Shown here piece by piece: positions 51,636 through 59,657 of a stretch of 64,000 bases of DNA; position 1 is the stretch's first letter, and every line of letters begins with the position of its first letter. The stretch spans positions 85,965-149,964 of the forward strand of contig NZ_SZVW01000025.1 of NCBI RefSeq assembly GCF_007655005.1. Reading direction: 5' to 3'. The notes below the pieces were generated by a model. That model worked only from the letters and a program-made list of their open reading frames with translations. It did no database searches and was not told the origin of the DNA. The DNA is from Streptomyces tibetensis (GTDB lineage: Bacteria > Actinomycetota > Actinomycetes > Streptomycetales > Streptomycetaceae). Position numbers and translations under genes: made by a program.

Positions 51636-52759
51636 GACTGTCCGCTCCTTCCGGCGATGCGGTTGACGCGGTCCACGGCCTGCTCGAAGCCGCGGGTGAG
51701 GTCGTCGAAGACGGCCTGCACGCTGCGTTCGCTGTTCATCCGGCCGACGATCTGCCCGACCGGGGTGCCGAGCAGCGGGTCGACCTCGTACTTCTGGATG
51801 CGCGAGACGGCCTCGGCGACCAGCAGCCCCTGCAGCGGCATGGGCAGGGTGCCGGGCCCGGCCGGGTCGTCCCAGGCGTCGGTCCACTCGGTGCGCAGCT
51901 GGCGGGCGGGCTTGCCGGTCAGCGCACGGGAGCGGACGGTGTCGCCGGAGCCGGCCGCGAGGAGCTTGCGGGTCAGGGCGGGCGAGTGCAGGTCCGCTTC
52001 GGTGGTGGTCAGCCACAGGGAGCCCAGCCACACACCCTGGGCCCCGAGGGTGAGGGCGGCAGCGACCTGCTGTCCGCTGCCGATGCCGCCGGCGGCCAGG
52101 ACGGGCAGCGGGGCGACGGCGTCGACGACCTCGGGGGTGAGCACCATGGAGGCGATCTCGCCGGTGTGGCCGCCCGCCTCGTAGCCCTGCGCCACGACGA
52201 TGTCGATCCCGGCGTCCCGGTGCTTCTCGGCGTGCCGGGCGCTGCCCGCGAGTGCGGCGACGAGCACGTCCTGGTCGTGGGCGCGGGCGATGACGTCGGC
52301 GGGCGGGGAGCCGAGGGCGTTGGCGAGGAGCCGGATCGGGTAGTCGAAGGCGACGTCCAGCTGGCTGCGGGCGACCTGCTCCATCCAGCCGGTGATGCGC
52401 CAGCCGGACGCCTCGCCCTCGGCGAGTTCGGGCACGCCGTGCTTGGCGAGGGTGTCCCGGACGAACTGCCGGTGGCCCTCGGGGATCATCGCCTCTACGT
52501 CGGCCTCGGTCAGTGTTCGATTGTTCGGGGCTTCGACCTTCTTCGCCGGCATCACGACGTCCAGCCCGTACGGCCTGCCGTCGACGTGTGCCTCGATCCA
52601 GTCCAGGTCGCGTTTGAGTTCGTCGGGGGCGGTGTAGCGGACCGCGCCGAGCACGCCGAAGCCGCCGGCCCGGCTGATGGCCGCGGCGACGGCGGGGAAC
52701 GGCGTGAAGCCGAAGACGGCGTGCTCGATTCCCAGTGTCTGGCTCAGCTCCGTCTGCAT
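51632..52759 (-). CDS. Nitronate monooxygenase (NPD) family flavoprotein
   Basis: A 375-residue TIM-barrel FMN protein. The N-terminus FGFTPFPAVAAAISRAGGFGVLG binds flavin phosphate. DIVVAQGYEAGGHTGEIASM carries the conserved catalytic-His loop, and VLAAGGIGSGQQVAAALTLGAQGVWLG the flavin-phosphate site. Family members oxidise alkyl nitronates, but Ltp-cluster copies often act on unsaturated acyl-CoA (as in the KstR2-type regulons). It is the first gene of the operon with the acyl-CoA ligase; the operator lies 40-62 bp upstream. Confidence 0.92.
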   Translation of the reverse strand: MQTELSQTLGIEHAVFGFTPFPAVAAAISRAGGFGVLGAVRYTAPDELKRDLDWIEAHVDGRPYGLDVVMPAKKVEAPNNRTLTEADVEAMIPEGHRQFVRDTLAKHGVPELAEGEASGWRITGWMEQVARSQLDVAFDYPIRLLANALGSPPADVIARAHDQDVLVAALAGSARHAEKHRDAGIDIVVAQGYEAGGHTGEIASMVLTPEVVDAVAPLPVLAAGGIGSGQQVAAALTLGAQGVWLGSLWLTTTEADLHSPALTRKLLAAGSGDTVRSRALTGKPARQLRTEWTDAWDDPAGPGTLPMPLQGLLVAEAVSRIQKYEVDPLLGTPVGQIVGRMNSERSVQAVFDDLTRGFEQAVDRVNRIAGRSGQS

Positions 52760-52798
52760 GGGCGCAGGATGCCGGAGTCCTCCGGAGGACGGAAGGGG

Positions 52799-52821
52799 TT
52801 TTCTGATGCTCCGTCAGATTC
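52799..52821. promoter_or_regulatory. Palindromic operator, copy 2 of the acyl-CoA regulon
   Basis: Arms TTTTCTGA and GTCAGATTC match copy 1 at 40940 at 17 outer positions and 18 of 23 in all; only the centre differs. It lies 40-62 bp upstream of the nitronate monooxygenase start and about 98 bp from the divergent serine hydrolase start. Confidence 0.75.
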
Positions 52822-52918
52822 AGGATCCGGCTGGTTCCCGCGTGCGGTCTATGGGCGGAGGCGGGCGGCGGACATACTTCATGAGACATGCGAGTCGGCA
52901 GAGGCGAAGGGGTACGCG

Positions 52919-54700
52919 GTGACCGGCAGAGTGGCGAACGGCGAACCGACCCGGCGTCAACTGGGCAGAGCGGGACTGGCCCTGGGCGGTGCGCTCGCCC
53001 TCGCCCCGCTGCCCGCGGGACCCGCCGAGGCCGCCCCGGCGGCGACCGGCCGCCGCCCCACCCTGCGGCACGGCTCCGCCGCACGCGCCGGGCTGCTCCC
53101 CTCCCATCTGCGCCGGCTCGTCACCGACGCGGAGGCGTTCCTCGGCCCCTCCCCCAAGCACCCCTGGTACGCGGGCGCCGTCCTGCTCGCCGGACGCGGC
53201 GGCACCGTCGCGCTGCACCGGCCCCTCGGCATGGCGGTCCGCTACCGGGCCTACGACGAGAAGACCGACACGGGCGTCGAGTTCCCGCCCGGCGAGCAGA
53301 TCCCCATGGCCGAGGACACCGTCTTCGACCTGGCGTCGGTGTCGAAGCTGTTCACCTCGATCCTCGCCGTGCAGCAGATCGAGCGGGGCGCACTGGGGCT
53401 GGAGGCGAAGGTCGCCTCGTACCTGCCGGACTTCGCCCGCGCGGGCAAGCAGGACGTCACGGTCCGCCAGCTCCTCACCCACACCTCCGGTTTCCGCGCC
53501 TGGATCCCGCTGTACAGCGCGCCGACCCACGAGGAGAAGCTCCAGCTCATCTGGAACGAGAAACCGGTCAGCGCGCCGGGCACGGCGTACCTGTACTCGG
53601 ACCTGAACCTCATCTCGCTGCAGCTCGTGCTGGAACGGATCACGGGCCGCACCCTGGACACCCTCCTGCGCGACGAGATCACCGCACCGCTCGGCATGCG
53701 CCGCACCCGCTACAACCCGCCCGCCTCCTGGCGGCCGAAGATCGCGGCCACGGAGGACGCGCGCGCACCGTGGTCCGGCCTCGACCGGGGGCTGGTGTGG
53801 GGCGAGGTGCACGACGAGAACGCTTACGGTCTCGGCGGCGTGGCGGGCCACGCGGGCGTGTTCTCCGACGCCTGGGACCTCGCGGTCCTCGGCCGTACGC
53901 TGCTCAACGGCGGTGTCTACGGGCGGGCCCGGATCCTTCGGCCGGAGTCGGTGGAACTGATGTTCACCGACTTCAACACCGCCTTCCCCGGGGACGAGCA
54001 CGGTCTGGGCTTCGAGCTCTACCAGCACTGGTACATGGGCGCGATGGCCACGCCGCGCACCGCCGGGCACACCGGTTTCACCGGCACCTCGCTGGTACTC
54101 GACCCGACGACGGACTCGTTCCTGATCGTCCTCGGCAACTCGGTCCACCCGGTGCGCAGTTGGCGTTCCGGGTCGGCGCCCAGGGTCGCCGCGGCGAACC
54201 ACATGGCGCGGGCCGTGCCGGTCCGGCCGGCCCGGGGCCGCACGGCCTGGTTCTCCGGCATGGCCCTCTCCACGACGGCGACCCTCGCGCTGCCCGCGCT
54301 CGACACCTCCGCCGGCCGGGCGCGGCTGTGCTGCGCGCTGTGGTGGGACACCGAGCCGGGGCCCGACGTCCTGGTCCTGGAGGCCTCGACCGACGGCGGC
54401 ACTAGCTGGCGACCGGTGCCCTTCACCACGTCCCGCGGCGGCCGGGACCCCGAGGAGCACCCGTCGGGCTCGGTCACCGGCTGGTCCGGCCGCGTCTGGC
54501 ACCAGCTCACCGCCGGCGTACCGGCCGGGCAGGGGCTCACCCTGCGCTGGCGCTACACGACGGACCGGCTGTACGTGGGGCGCGGCTGCTACGTGGACGG
54601 GCTGCGCGTGGAGGCCGCCGGGGACGTCCTGTTCGACGAGAGGCGCCCGGCGGACGCGGCGCGCCTGTCGGCGGCGGGGTGGACGCGCGAGGCCGACTGA
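52919..54700 (+). CDS. Secreted beta-lactamase-fold serine hydrolase with C-terminal beta domain
   Basis: A 593-residue protein. A Tat-like signal (TRRQLGRAGLALGGALALAP) is followed by a class C beta-lactamase-fold catalytic domain (about 55-430). The nucleophile is S140-V-S-K143; the second motif is YSDLN, and HTGFTG is the third. A C-terminal beta-sandwich follows (about 435-593: LEASTDGGTSWRPVPFTT, LRWRYTTDRLYVGRGCYVDG), similar to MAM/immune-inhibitor-A modules. The GTG at 52919 follows GAAGGGG. Likely acts on cell-wall peptides or esters outside the membrane. Transcribed from the same region as the regulon operator. Confidence 0.88.
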   Translation: MTGRVANGEPTRRQLGRAGLALGGALALAPLPAGPAEAAPAATGRRPTLRHGSAARAGLLPSHLRRLVTDAEAFLGPSPKHPWYAGAVLLAGRGGTVALHRPLGMAVRYRAYDEKTDTGVEFPPGEQIPMAEDTVFDLASVSKLFTSILAVQQIERGALGLEAKVASYLPDFARAGKQDVTVRQLLTHTSGFRAWIPLYSAPTHEEKLQLIWNEKPVSAPGTAYLYSDLNLISLQLVLERITGRTLDTLLRDEITAPLGMRRTRYNPPASWRPKIAATEDARAPWSGLDRGLVWGEVHDENAYGLGGVAGHAGVFSDAWDLAVLGRTLLNGGVYGRARILRPESVELMFTDFNTAFPGDEHGLGFELYQHWYMGAMATPRTAGHTGFTGTSLVLDPTTDSFLIVLGNSVHPVRSWRSGSAPRVAAANHMARAVPVRPARGRTAWFSGMALSTTATLALPALDTSAGRARLCCALWWDTEPGPDVLVLEASTDGGTSWRPVPFTTSRGGRDPEEHPSGSVTGWSGRVWHQLTAGVPAGQGLTLRWRYTTDRLYVGRGCYVDGLRVEAAGDVLFDERRPADAARLSAAGWTREAD

Positions 54701-54704
54701 GGGG

Positions 54705-56282
54705 TCACTCGGGGGTGTTCTCCAGCACCGCCATGGCGGCGTTGTGTCCCGGCACCCCGCTGACCCCGCCCCCGCGCACCGCGCCCGCCCCGCACAGCAG
54801 CACGTTCGCGTGGCCGGTCTCCACGCCCCAGCGGCCGGTGCCGTCCTGGACGTAGGGCCAGCTCAGCTCGCGGTGGAAGATGTTGCCGCCGGGCAGCCCG
54901 AGGTCCCGCTCCAGGTCGAGCGGGGTCCTGGCCTCGATGCAGGGGCGTCCGTCCGCGTCGGTGGCCAGGCAGTCGGTGAGGGGTTCGGCCAGGTGGGCGT
55001 CGAGCTGGGCGAGGGTGGACTTCAGCAGGTCCTCGCGTACGGCGTCGTTGTCCCGCTCGAACAGGCGGGCCGGGGTGTGCAGGCCGAAAAGGGTGAGCGT
55101 CTGGTAGCCCTGCTCGGCCAGGTCGGGGCCGAGGATGGTCGGGTCGGTGAGCGAGTGGCAGTAGATCTCGGAGGGCGGCGCGGCGGGTGGGTTTCCGGCG
55201 GCGGCCTGGGCGTGGGCGGTGGCCAGTTGTTCGTAGCCCTCCGCGATGTGGAAGGTGCCGGCGAAGGCCTCGCGCGGGTCGACGGCGTTGTCGCGCAGCC
55301 GCGGCAGCCGCTCCAGCACCATGTTCACCTTCAGCTGCGCGCCTTCGGCGGGGGCCGGGGGCGTGTCGCCGGTCAGTTCCGCGAGGGCCCGCGGTGAGGC
55401 GTTCACCAGGACGTGCCGGGCGGCGACGGTGCCCTCGCCGTCGGCCGTGCGATACGTGACCTCGGCGGTTCGGCCGTCCGTGGCGATGCGCAGCGCCTCG
55501 TGGCCGGTGGCGAGGACCGCTCCCGCCGCGCGCGCCGCGTCGGCGAGGGCGTCGGTGAGCGCCCCCATGCCGCCGACCGGCACGTCCCAGTCCCCGGTGC
55601 CGCCGCCGATCACGTGGTAGAGGAAGCAGCGGTTCTGCTTCAGGGAGGGGTCGTGGGCGTCGGCGAAGGTGCCGATGAGGGCGTCGGTGAGGACCACACC
55701 GCGCACCAGGTCGTCCTGGAAGTGCTCCTCCACGGCGGCGCCGATCGGCTCCTCGAACAGCATCCGCCAGGTCTCCTCGTCGTCGACGCGGCGGCGCAGC
55801 TCGTCACGTGCGGGCAGCGGCTCCGTGAGGGTCGGGAAGATCCGCTGGGCGGCGCGGCCGGTCCTGCCGTAGAACTCCTGCCAGGCCCGGTACTCGCGGT
55901 CGGAGCCGGTGAGCCGGGCGAACGCCTCCCGGGTGCGCCGCTCGCCGCCGCCGACGAGGAGTCCGGTGGGCCGGCCGTCGCGTTCGGCGGGCGTGTAGGA
56001 GGAGACGGTGCGGGTGCGGACCCTGAAGTCCAGCCCCAGGTCCCGGACGATCTTCTTCGGGAGCAGGCTGACCAGGTACGAGTAGCGGGACAGCCGGGCG
56101 TCGACCCCGGCGAAGGGCCGGGTGGACACCGCCGCGCCGCCCGTGTGGTCCAGCCGCTCCAGGACCAGCACGGAGCGCCCGGCCCGGGCCAGATAGGCGG
56201 CGGCGACCAGGCCGTTGTGGCCGCCGCCGACGATGACGGCGTCGTAGGTCCGGTGTGCGCGGGGTCCCTCGGGTGCGGTCAT
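54705..56282 (-). CDS. Phytoene desaturase-like NAD(P)/FAD oxidoreductase
   Basis: A 525-residue flavin amine-oxidase/phytoene-desaturase-type protein. The dinucleotide-binding motif is VIVGGGHNGLVAAAYLARAG with the E-R pair LVLERLDHTGG. GGMGALTDALADAARAAGA and the C-terminal second FAD motif NVLLCGAGAVRGGGVSGVPG complete the fold. Members annotated as beta-carotene ketolases or polyisoprenoid reductases are similar, but no carotenoid cluster (crtB/E) is present. It ends four bases after the convergent serine hydrolase stop. The ATG at 56282 begins the fold. Confidence 0.9.
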   Translation of the reverse strand: MTAPEGPRAHRTYDAVIVGGGHNGLVAAAYLARAGRSVLVLERLDHTGGAAVSTRPFAGVDARLSRYSYLVSLLPKKIVRDLGLDFRVRTRTVSSYTPAERDGRPTGLLVGGGERRTREAFARLTGSDREYRAWQEFYGRTGRAAQRIFPTLTEPLPARDELRRRVDDEETWRMLFEEPIGAAVEEHFQDDLVRGVVLTDALIGTFADAHDPSLKQNRCFLYHVIGGGTGDWDVPVGGMGALTDALADAARAAGAVLATGHEALRIATDGRTAEVTYRTADGEGTVAARHVLVNASPRALAELTGDTPPAPAEGAQLKVNMVLERLPRLRDNAVDPREAFAGTFHIAEGYEQLATAHAQAAAGNPPAAPPSEIYCHSLTDPTILGPDLAEQGYQTLTLFGLHTPARLFERDNDAVREDLLKSTLAQLDAHLAEPLTDCLATDADGRPCIEARTPLDLERDLGLPGGNIFHRELSWPYVQDGTGRWGVETGHANVLLCGAGAVRGGGVSGVPGHNAAMAVLENTPE

Positions 56283-56343
56283 GGTTCTTGGTAACACGGG
56301 GTGATCCGGGTCGGCCAGACGGCGCCTGTCCGCCCTGCCGGGG

Positions 56344-58575
56344 TCAGCGTCCGGCCGCGGCCCGCTGCTCGCGCAGGGCCGCCACTCTTCGGTACAGGGC
56401 CATGGCCTCGGCGCTGCGGCCGAGCTGTTCGAGGCAGTGGGCCTCGTCGTTGCGGCTGGCGAGGGTGTCGGGGTGGTCGGCGCCGAGGACGCGCTCACGG
56501 GCGCCGGCCACGCGCCGGTACTCGGTGAGCGCGTCGGCCCAGCGGCCCAGCCAGCCGAGGCCGACGGCGACCTCGCGGCGGCTGACCAAGGTGTCCGGGT
56601 GGTCGGGACCGAGGGCCTGCTCGCGGAGCGCGGCCACGTCACGGGATTCGGTGAGGGCCTCCTCCCAGCGGCCGAGCCGGCCGAGGTTGACGCAGCGGCC
56701 GTGACGGGCGCGCAGCGTCTCGGGGTGGGTGGGGCCCTGGCTGCGGGTGCGGTCCGCGACCAGTCCGCGGTAGAGGTCCAGGGCTTCCGCGCTGCGGCCG
56801 AGGCGGCCCAGGCTGATGCCGATCTCGTGCCGGGCGGCGAGCGTGTCGGGATGGTCGGGGCCGAGGGCGCGGCCACGGGCTTCGGCGACGTCGCGATAGG
56901 TCTCCAGGGCCTCGGCCCAGCGGCCCAGCTGGCCCAGGGTGTAGGCGACTTCGTAGCGGGTGACGAGCGTGTCGGGGTGGTCCGGGCCGAGCACACGGGC
57001 GCGGGCGGCGGCCACCTCGCGGGCCATGCGGTACGAGTCCTCCAGGCGGCCGAGGCGGCTGAGGTTGAAGGCGAGGTTGTGGCGGCAGCGCAGGGTGTCG
57101 GGGTGGTCGGGGCCCATGAGCTGCTCGCGGGCGGTCAGCACCGAGGTGTAGACACGGTGGGCGTCGAAGGGGCGGCCCAGCTGGCCGAGGACGTAGGCCA
57201 TCTCCTGGCGTGCTGCCAGGGTGTCGGGGTGATCGGCGCCGAGGGTGCGGATCCTGGCCCCGGCGACGTGCTTGTACTCCCGCAGGGCGTCCGCGGCCCG
57301 GCCGGTGCGGCTGAGGGTGAAGGCGACCTCGTAGCGGCTGGCGAGGGTGTCGGGGTGGTCCGGGCCGAGGAGGTGTTCGCGTTCGGCGGCGACGGCCCGG
57401 TGCACCTCGCCCGCTTCCGTCCAGCGGCCGAGCCGTCCGAGGCTCAGTCCCGCGTTGTGCCGGCCGGCCAGGGCGGTCACGACCTCCGTGGGCGGGGCGG
57501 GCGGCTGCACGGGGACGGGTTCGGCGACGACGGGCCCGGTGGCGGGCCGTGCGATCCACTCACCGGACAGTCCCGCCGCCGGGTCCGGTGGGGTGGTGCG
57601 CAGTCCCGTGCCGGTCGCTTTGTGCCCGGTGGTCATGCCGCGCGTCCAGGACGGCAGTCGGGCCGCCCCCGCGGGCCGGCCGGGAGCCGGGCGGGCCGGC
57701 GCGCCGACGGGCGCGTACGCCGGCGCGGCCCGGTGGGCGCTGATCCGGCGGGCCAGCTCGCGGGCGTCGTCGGGTCGCTGTGCGGGTTCCTTGGCGAGCA
57801 GGTCGAGGATGATCTGTTCCAGGTACTCGGGCAGGTCGGGCCGGTGCTCGCGCGGCGGGCGGGGCGGGGTGTCGCGGTGGCCGACGAGGATCGCCCAGGC
57901 GTCGCCGAGGTCGAACGGCGGTACGCCGGTGGCGATCTCGTACAGCACGCACCCGAACGAGTAGAGGTCGCTGCGCTGGTCGACCTCGGTGCCGGCGATC
58001 TGCTCGGGGGACATGTAGTGCGGGGTGCCCATGGCGATGCCGGTGCCGGTCAGCCGGGAGGTGAAGCCGATGTCGTGGCCGAGGCGGGCTATGCCGAAGT
58101 CGCAGATCTTCACGGTGCCGTCGCCGAGCCGCACGATGTTGGCGGGCTTCAGGTCACGGTGGACGATGCCCTGTTCGTGGCAGTAGGCGAGGGCGGCGGC
58201 GATCTGCTCGGCGATCTCCTCGACGTCCGCGACGGGCAGCGGGTGCTGTTTGTTGTCCTCCAGGAGCTGGCTGAGGTTGCGGCCGTCCAGCAGTTCCATG
58301 ACGAGATGCAGGACGCCGTCGGACTCGCCGAAGTCGTGCACGACGGTGATGCCCCGGTGCTGCAGCGCGGCGGCCACCCGGGCCTCGCGGCGGAACCGCT
58401 CGCGCAGCACGCGGGTGAAGGCGTGGTCGTGGTTCGGGCCCAGCGGTTTGAGGCACTTGACGGCGACGTGCCGGCCCAGGGACTCGTCCCGGGCCCGCCA
58501 CACCTCGCCCATGCCGCCCCGCCCGATCAGATCGAGCAGCCGGTACCGGCCCTGGATGAGCCTGTTGTCCCCCAT
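56344..58575 (-). CDS. Hanks-type Ser/Thr protein kinase with tandem TPR repeats
   Basis: A 743-residue soluble kinase. Kinase domain at residues 10-275: P-loop IGRGGMGEVW, K40, catalytic D141 in HRDLKPAN, DFG at 159 and MSPEQ. A Pro/Ala-rich linker covers about 275-385. A repeat array of eight units of about 42 residues carries the G-[PA]-D-H-P-[DE]-T-L signature, a TPR_10/12-type solenoid. No transmembrane segment or PASTA domain is present, so the solenoid is likely to recruit substrate proteins in the cytosol. Kinase-TPR fusions of this length recur in Streptomyces; substrates are unknown. Confidence 0.93.
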   Translation of the reverse strand: MGDNRLIQGRYRLLDLIGRGGMGEVWRARDESLGRHVAVKCLKPLGPNHDHAFTRVLRERFRREARVAAALQHRGITVVHDFGESDGVLHLVMELLDGRNLSQLLEDNKQHPLPVADVEEIAEQIAAALAYCHEQGIVHRDLKPANIVRLGDGTVKICDFGIARLGHDIGFTSRLTGTGIAMGTPHYMSPEQIAGTEVDQRSDLYSFGCVLYEIATGVPPFDLGDAWAILVGHRDTPPRPPREHRPDLPEYLEQIILDLLAKEPAQRPDDARELARRISAHRAAPAYAPVGAPARPAPGRPAGAARLPSWTRGMTTGHKATGTGLRTTPPDPAAGLSGEWIARPATGPVVAEPVPVQPPAPPTEVVTALAGRHNAGLSLGRLGRWTEAGEVHRAVAAEREHLLGPDHPDTLASRYEVAFTLSRTGRAADALREYKHVAGARIRTLGADHPDTLAARQEMAYVLGQLGRPFDAHRVYTSVLTAREQLMGPDHPDTLRCRHNLAFNLSRLGRLEDSYRMAREVAAARARVLGPDHPDTLVTRYEVAYTLGQLGRWAEALETYRDVAEARGRALGPDHPDTLAARHEIGISLGRLGRSAEALDLYRGLVADRTRSQGPTHPETLRARHGRCVNLGRLGRWEEALTESRDVAALREQALGPDHPDTLVSRREVAVGLGWLGRWADALTEYRRVAGARERVLGADHPDTLASRNDEAHCLEQLGRSAEAMALYRRVAALREQRAAAGR
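56380..57480 (-). repeat. 126-bp coding repeats in the kinase (TPR solenoid)
   Basis: Eight consecutive units of 126 bp, each encoding a 42-residue helix-turn-helix unit with the conserved GPDHPDTL signature. DNA identity between units is moderate, so the array has diverged after expansion and is not a recent amplification. Confidence 0.85.
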
Positions 58576-58636
58576 CTCGCGCGACGCTCCCCCCGGTAGC
58601 TGTCCGCCCGCCCCTCGGCCCACCCAGTATGGCGGC

Positions 58637-59485
58637 CTATCGTCCGAGTTTGTACGGTGCCGGGCGCGCGCCGGGGCCGAGCCTCGCCATGGCCCGCAGA
58701 ATGTGTTTGGGCGGGAGTTGCCAGCGCACACGTGCGGGAACGCGGCGCAGCAGGAGGCCGGCGAGGCGCAGCTGACGGGTGACGGCGGCTGGGGCGGGGG
58801 CCGGTCTGCCGTACAACTCGTGGGCGTACGGCGGCAGGGAGGCGTACGCCAGGTGTGCCACGCGCCGCCACAGCACCTCGCGCGCCGGTACGAGGAGCGG
58901 GTGGGTCGGCGGGCGGAGCAGGAAGTCGTCCACCTCTCGTGCCTCGGGTCCCGCGGCCAGATCCGGGCGCACCGTCTCGAAGTACGCGGCCAGCTCGGCC
59001 CGGTTCCCCGGTGCGGCGTCGGGGTCGAGGCCCACCAGCCGTGCGCTCTGGTGGTGTTCGGCGATGTAACGGTCGGCCTCGGTGTCGGTGAGCGGGAGTC
59101 CGGACCGGCGCGCGACGTGCAGATACGAGTCGATCTCGGCGCAGTGCACCCACATCAGCAGGGCGGGTTCGTCGACGCCGTAGCGCTCACCGATGTCGGG
59201 ATCGGTGGCGGTCAGCATGCGGTGGATCTTCCGGACCCGGGCGCCGGCGCGCTCGGCGGCCTCGGTGGTGCCGTACGTCGTCGTGCCGACGAAGCCGGCG
59301 GTGCGCATCAGGCGGCCCCAGGCATCCCGCCGGAAGTCGGAGTTCTGCATGACCCCGCGGACCGCTCGTGGATGCAGGGCCTGGAGGTAGAGCGCCCGGA
59401 CGCCCGCGATCCACATCACGGGGTCGCTGTGGAGCTGCCAGGTCACCGATTCCGGACCGAACAGCCCCGGGTCCGCGCCGGTCAT
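58637..59485 (-). CDS. MpaB-family (DUF2236) oxygenase
   Basis: A 282-residue DUF2236/MpaB-like heme-type protein. Opening GLFGPESVTWQLHSDPVMW, then LYLQALHPRAVRGVMQNS (conserved His), MWVHCAEIDSYLHVARRSGL and LTDTEADRYIAEHH. Relatives include the latex-clearing protein and a fungal cleavage enzyme; most bacterial members are uncharacterised. GGAGGTGAGG precedes the ATG at 59485. It lies upstream of the kinase on the same strand with a 61-bp gap and could share its transcript. Confidence 0.88.
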   Translation of the reverse strand: MTGADPGLFGPESVTWQLHSDPVMWIAGVRALYLQALHPRAVRGVMQNSDFRRDAWGRLMRTAGFVGTTTYGTTEAAERAGARVRKIHRMLTATDPDIGERYGVDEPALLMWVHCAEIDSYLHVARRSGLPLTDTEADRYIAEHHQSARLVGLDPDAAPGNRAELAAYFETVRPDLAAGPEAREVDDFLLRPPTHPLLVPAREVLWRRVAHLAYASLPPYAHELYGRPAPAPAAVTRQLRLAGLLLRRVPARVRWQLPPKHILRAMARLGPGARPAPYKLGR

Positions 59486-59598
59486 GCGCCTCACCTCCGC
59501 CCCGGCGGACACGATGGCACAGGTCGAACAGCGGGTCGAGAGGCTTTCCTGCACACCGCGGCGGTCCGGTCGTTGATTTTTCACCTACCCGACAAGAG

Positions 59599-59617
59599 TT
59601 TGGTAAGCCTCGCCTTA
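59599..59617 (+). promoter_or_regulatory. Iron box (DmdR1/IdeR-type) before the ABC importer
   Basis: TTTGGTAAGCCTCGCCTTA matches the Streptomyces iron-box consensus TTAGGTTAGGCTCACCTAA at 14 of 19 positions. It is followed directly by TTATAAG, which could be a -10 element, and lies 41-59 bp upstream of the binding-protein ATG. Under iron sufficiency DmdR1 would occupy it and repress transcription. Confidence 0.6.
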
Positions 59618-59657
59618 TAAGCTGACGCCGCCGATCTCCCGCACGACAGGATCCGAC

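Noticed and set aside
50085..53084. A 999-codon reverse frame containing the acyl-CoA ligase
   Set aside because: The upstream part covers the nitronate monooxygenase gene in another frame and reads as Arg/Pro-rich shadow; the GTG at 51635 is supported by overlap and ribosome site.
51566..54700. A 1044-codon forward frame running into the serine hydrolase
   Set aside because: The first 450 codons lie antisense to the nitronate monooxygenase gene and have no protein character; the real start is the GTG at 52919 with a good ribosome site and Tat-like signal.
54705..56282. Part of a carotenoid biosynthesis cluster
   Set aside because: No phytoene synthase, prenyl synthase or cyclase gene is present nearby; the carotenoid oxygenase at 1041 is over 50 kb away.
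56380..57480. 126-bp repeats as a possible CRISPR or non-coding repeat
   Set aside because: They are in-frame coding units of a TPR solenoid inside the kinase gene.
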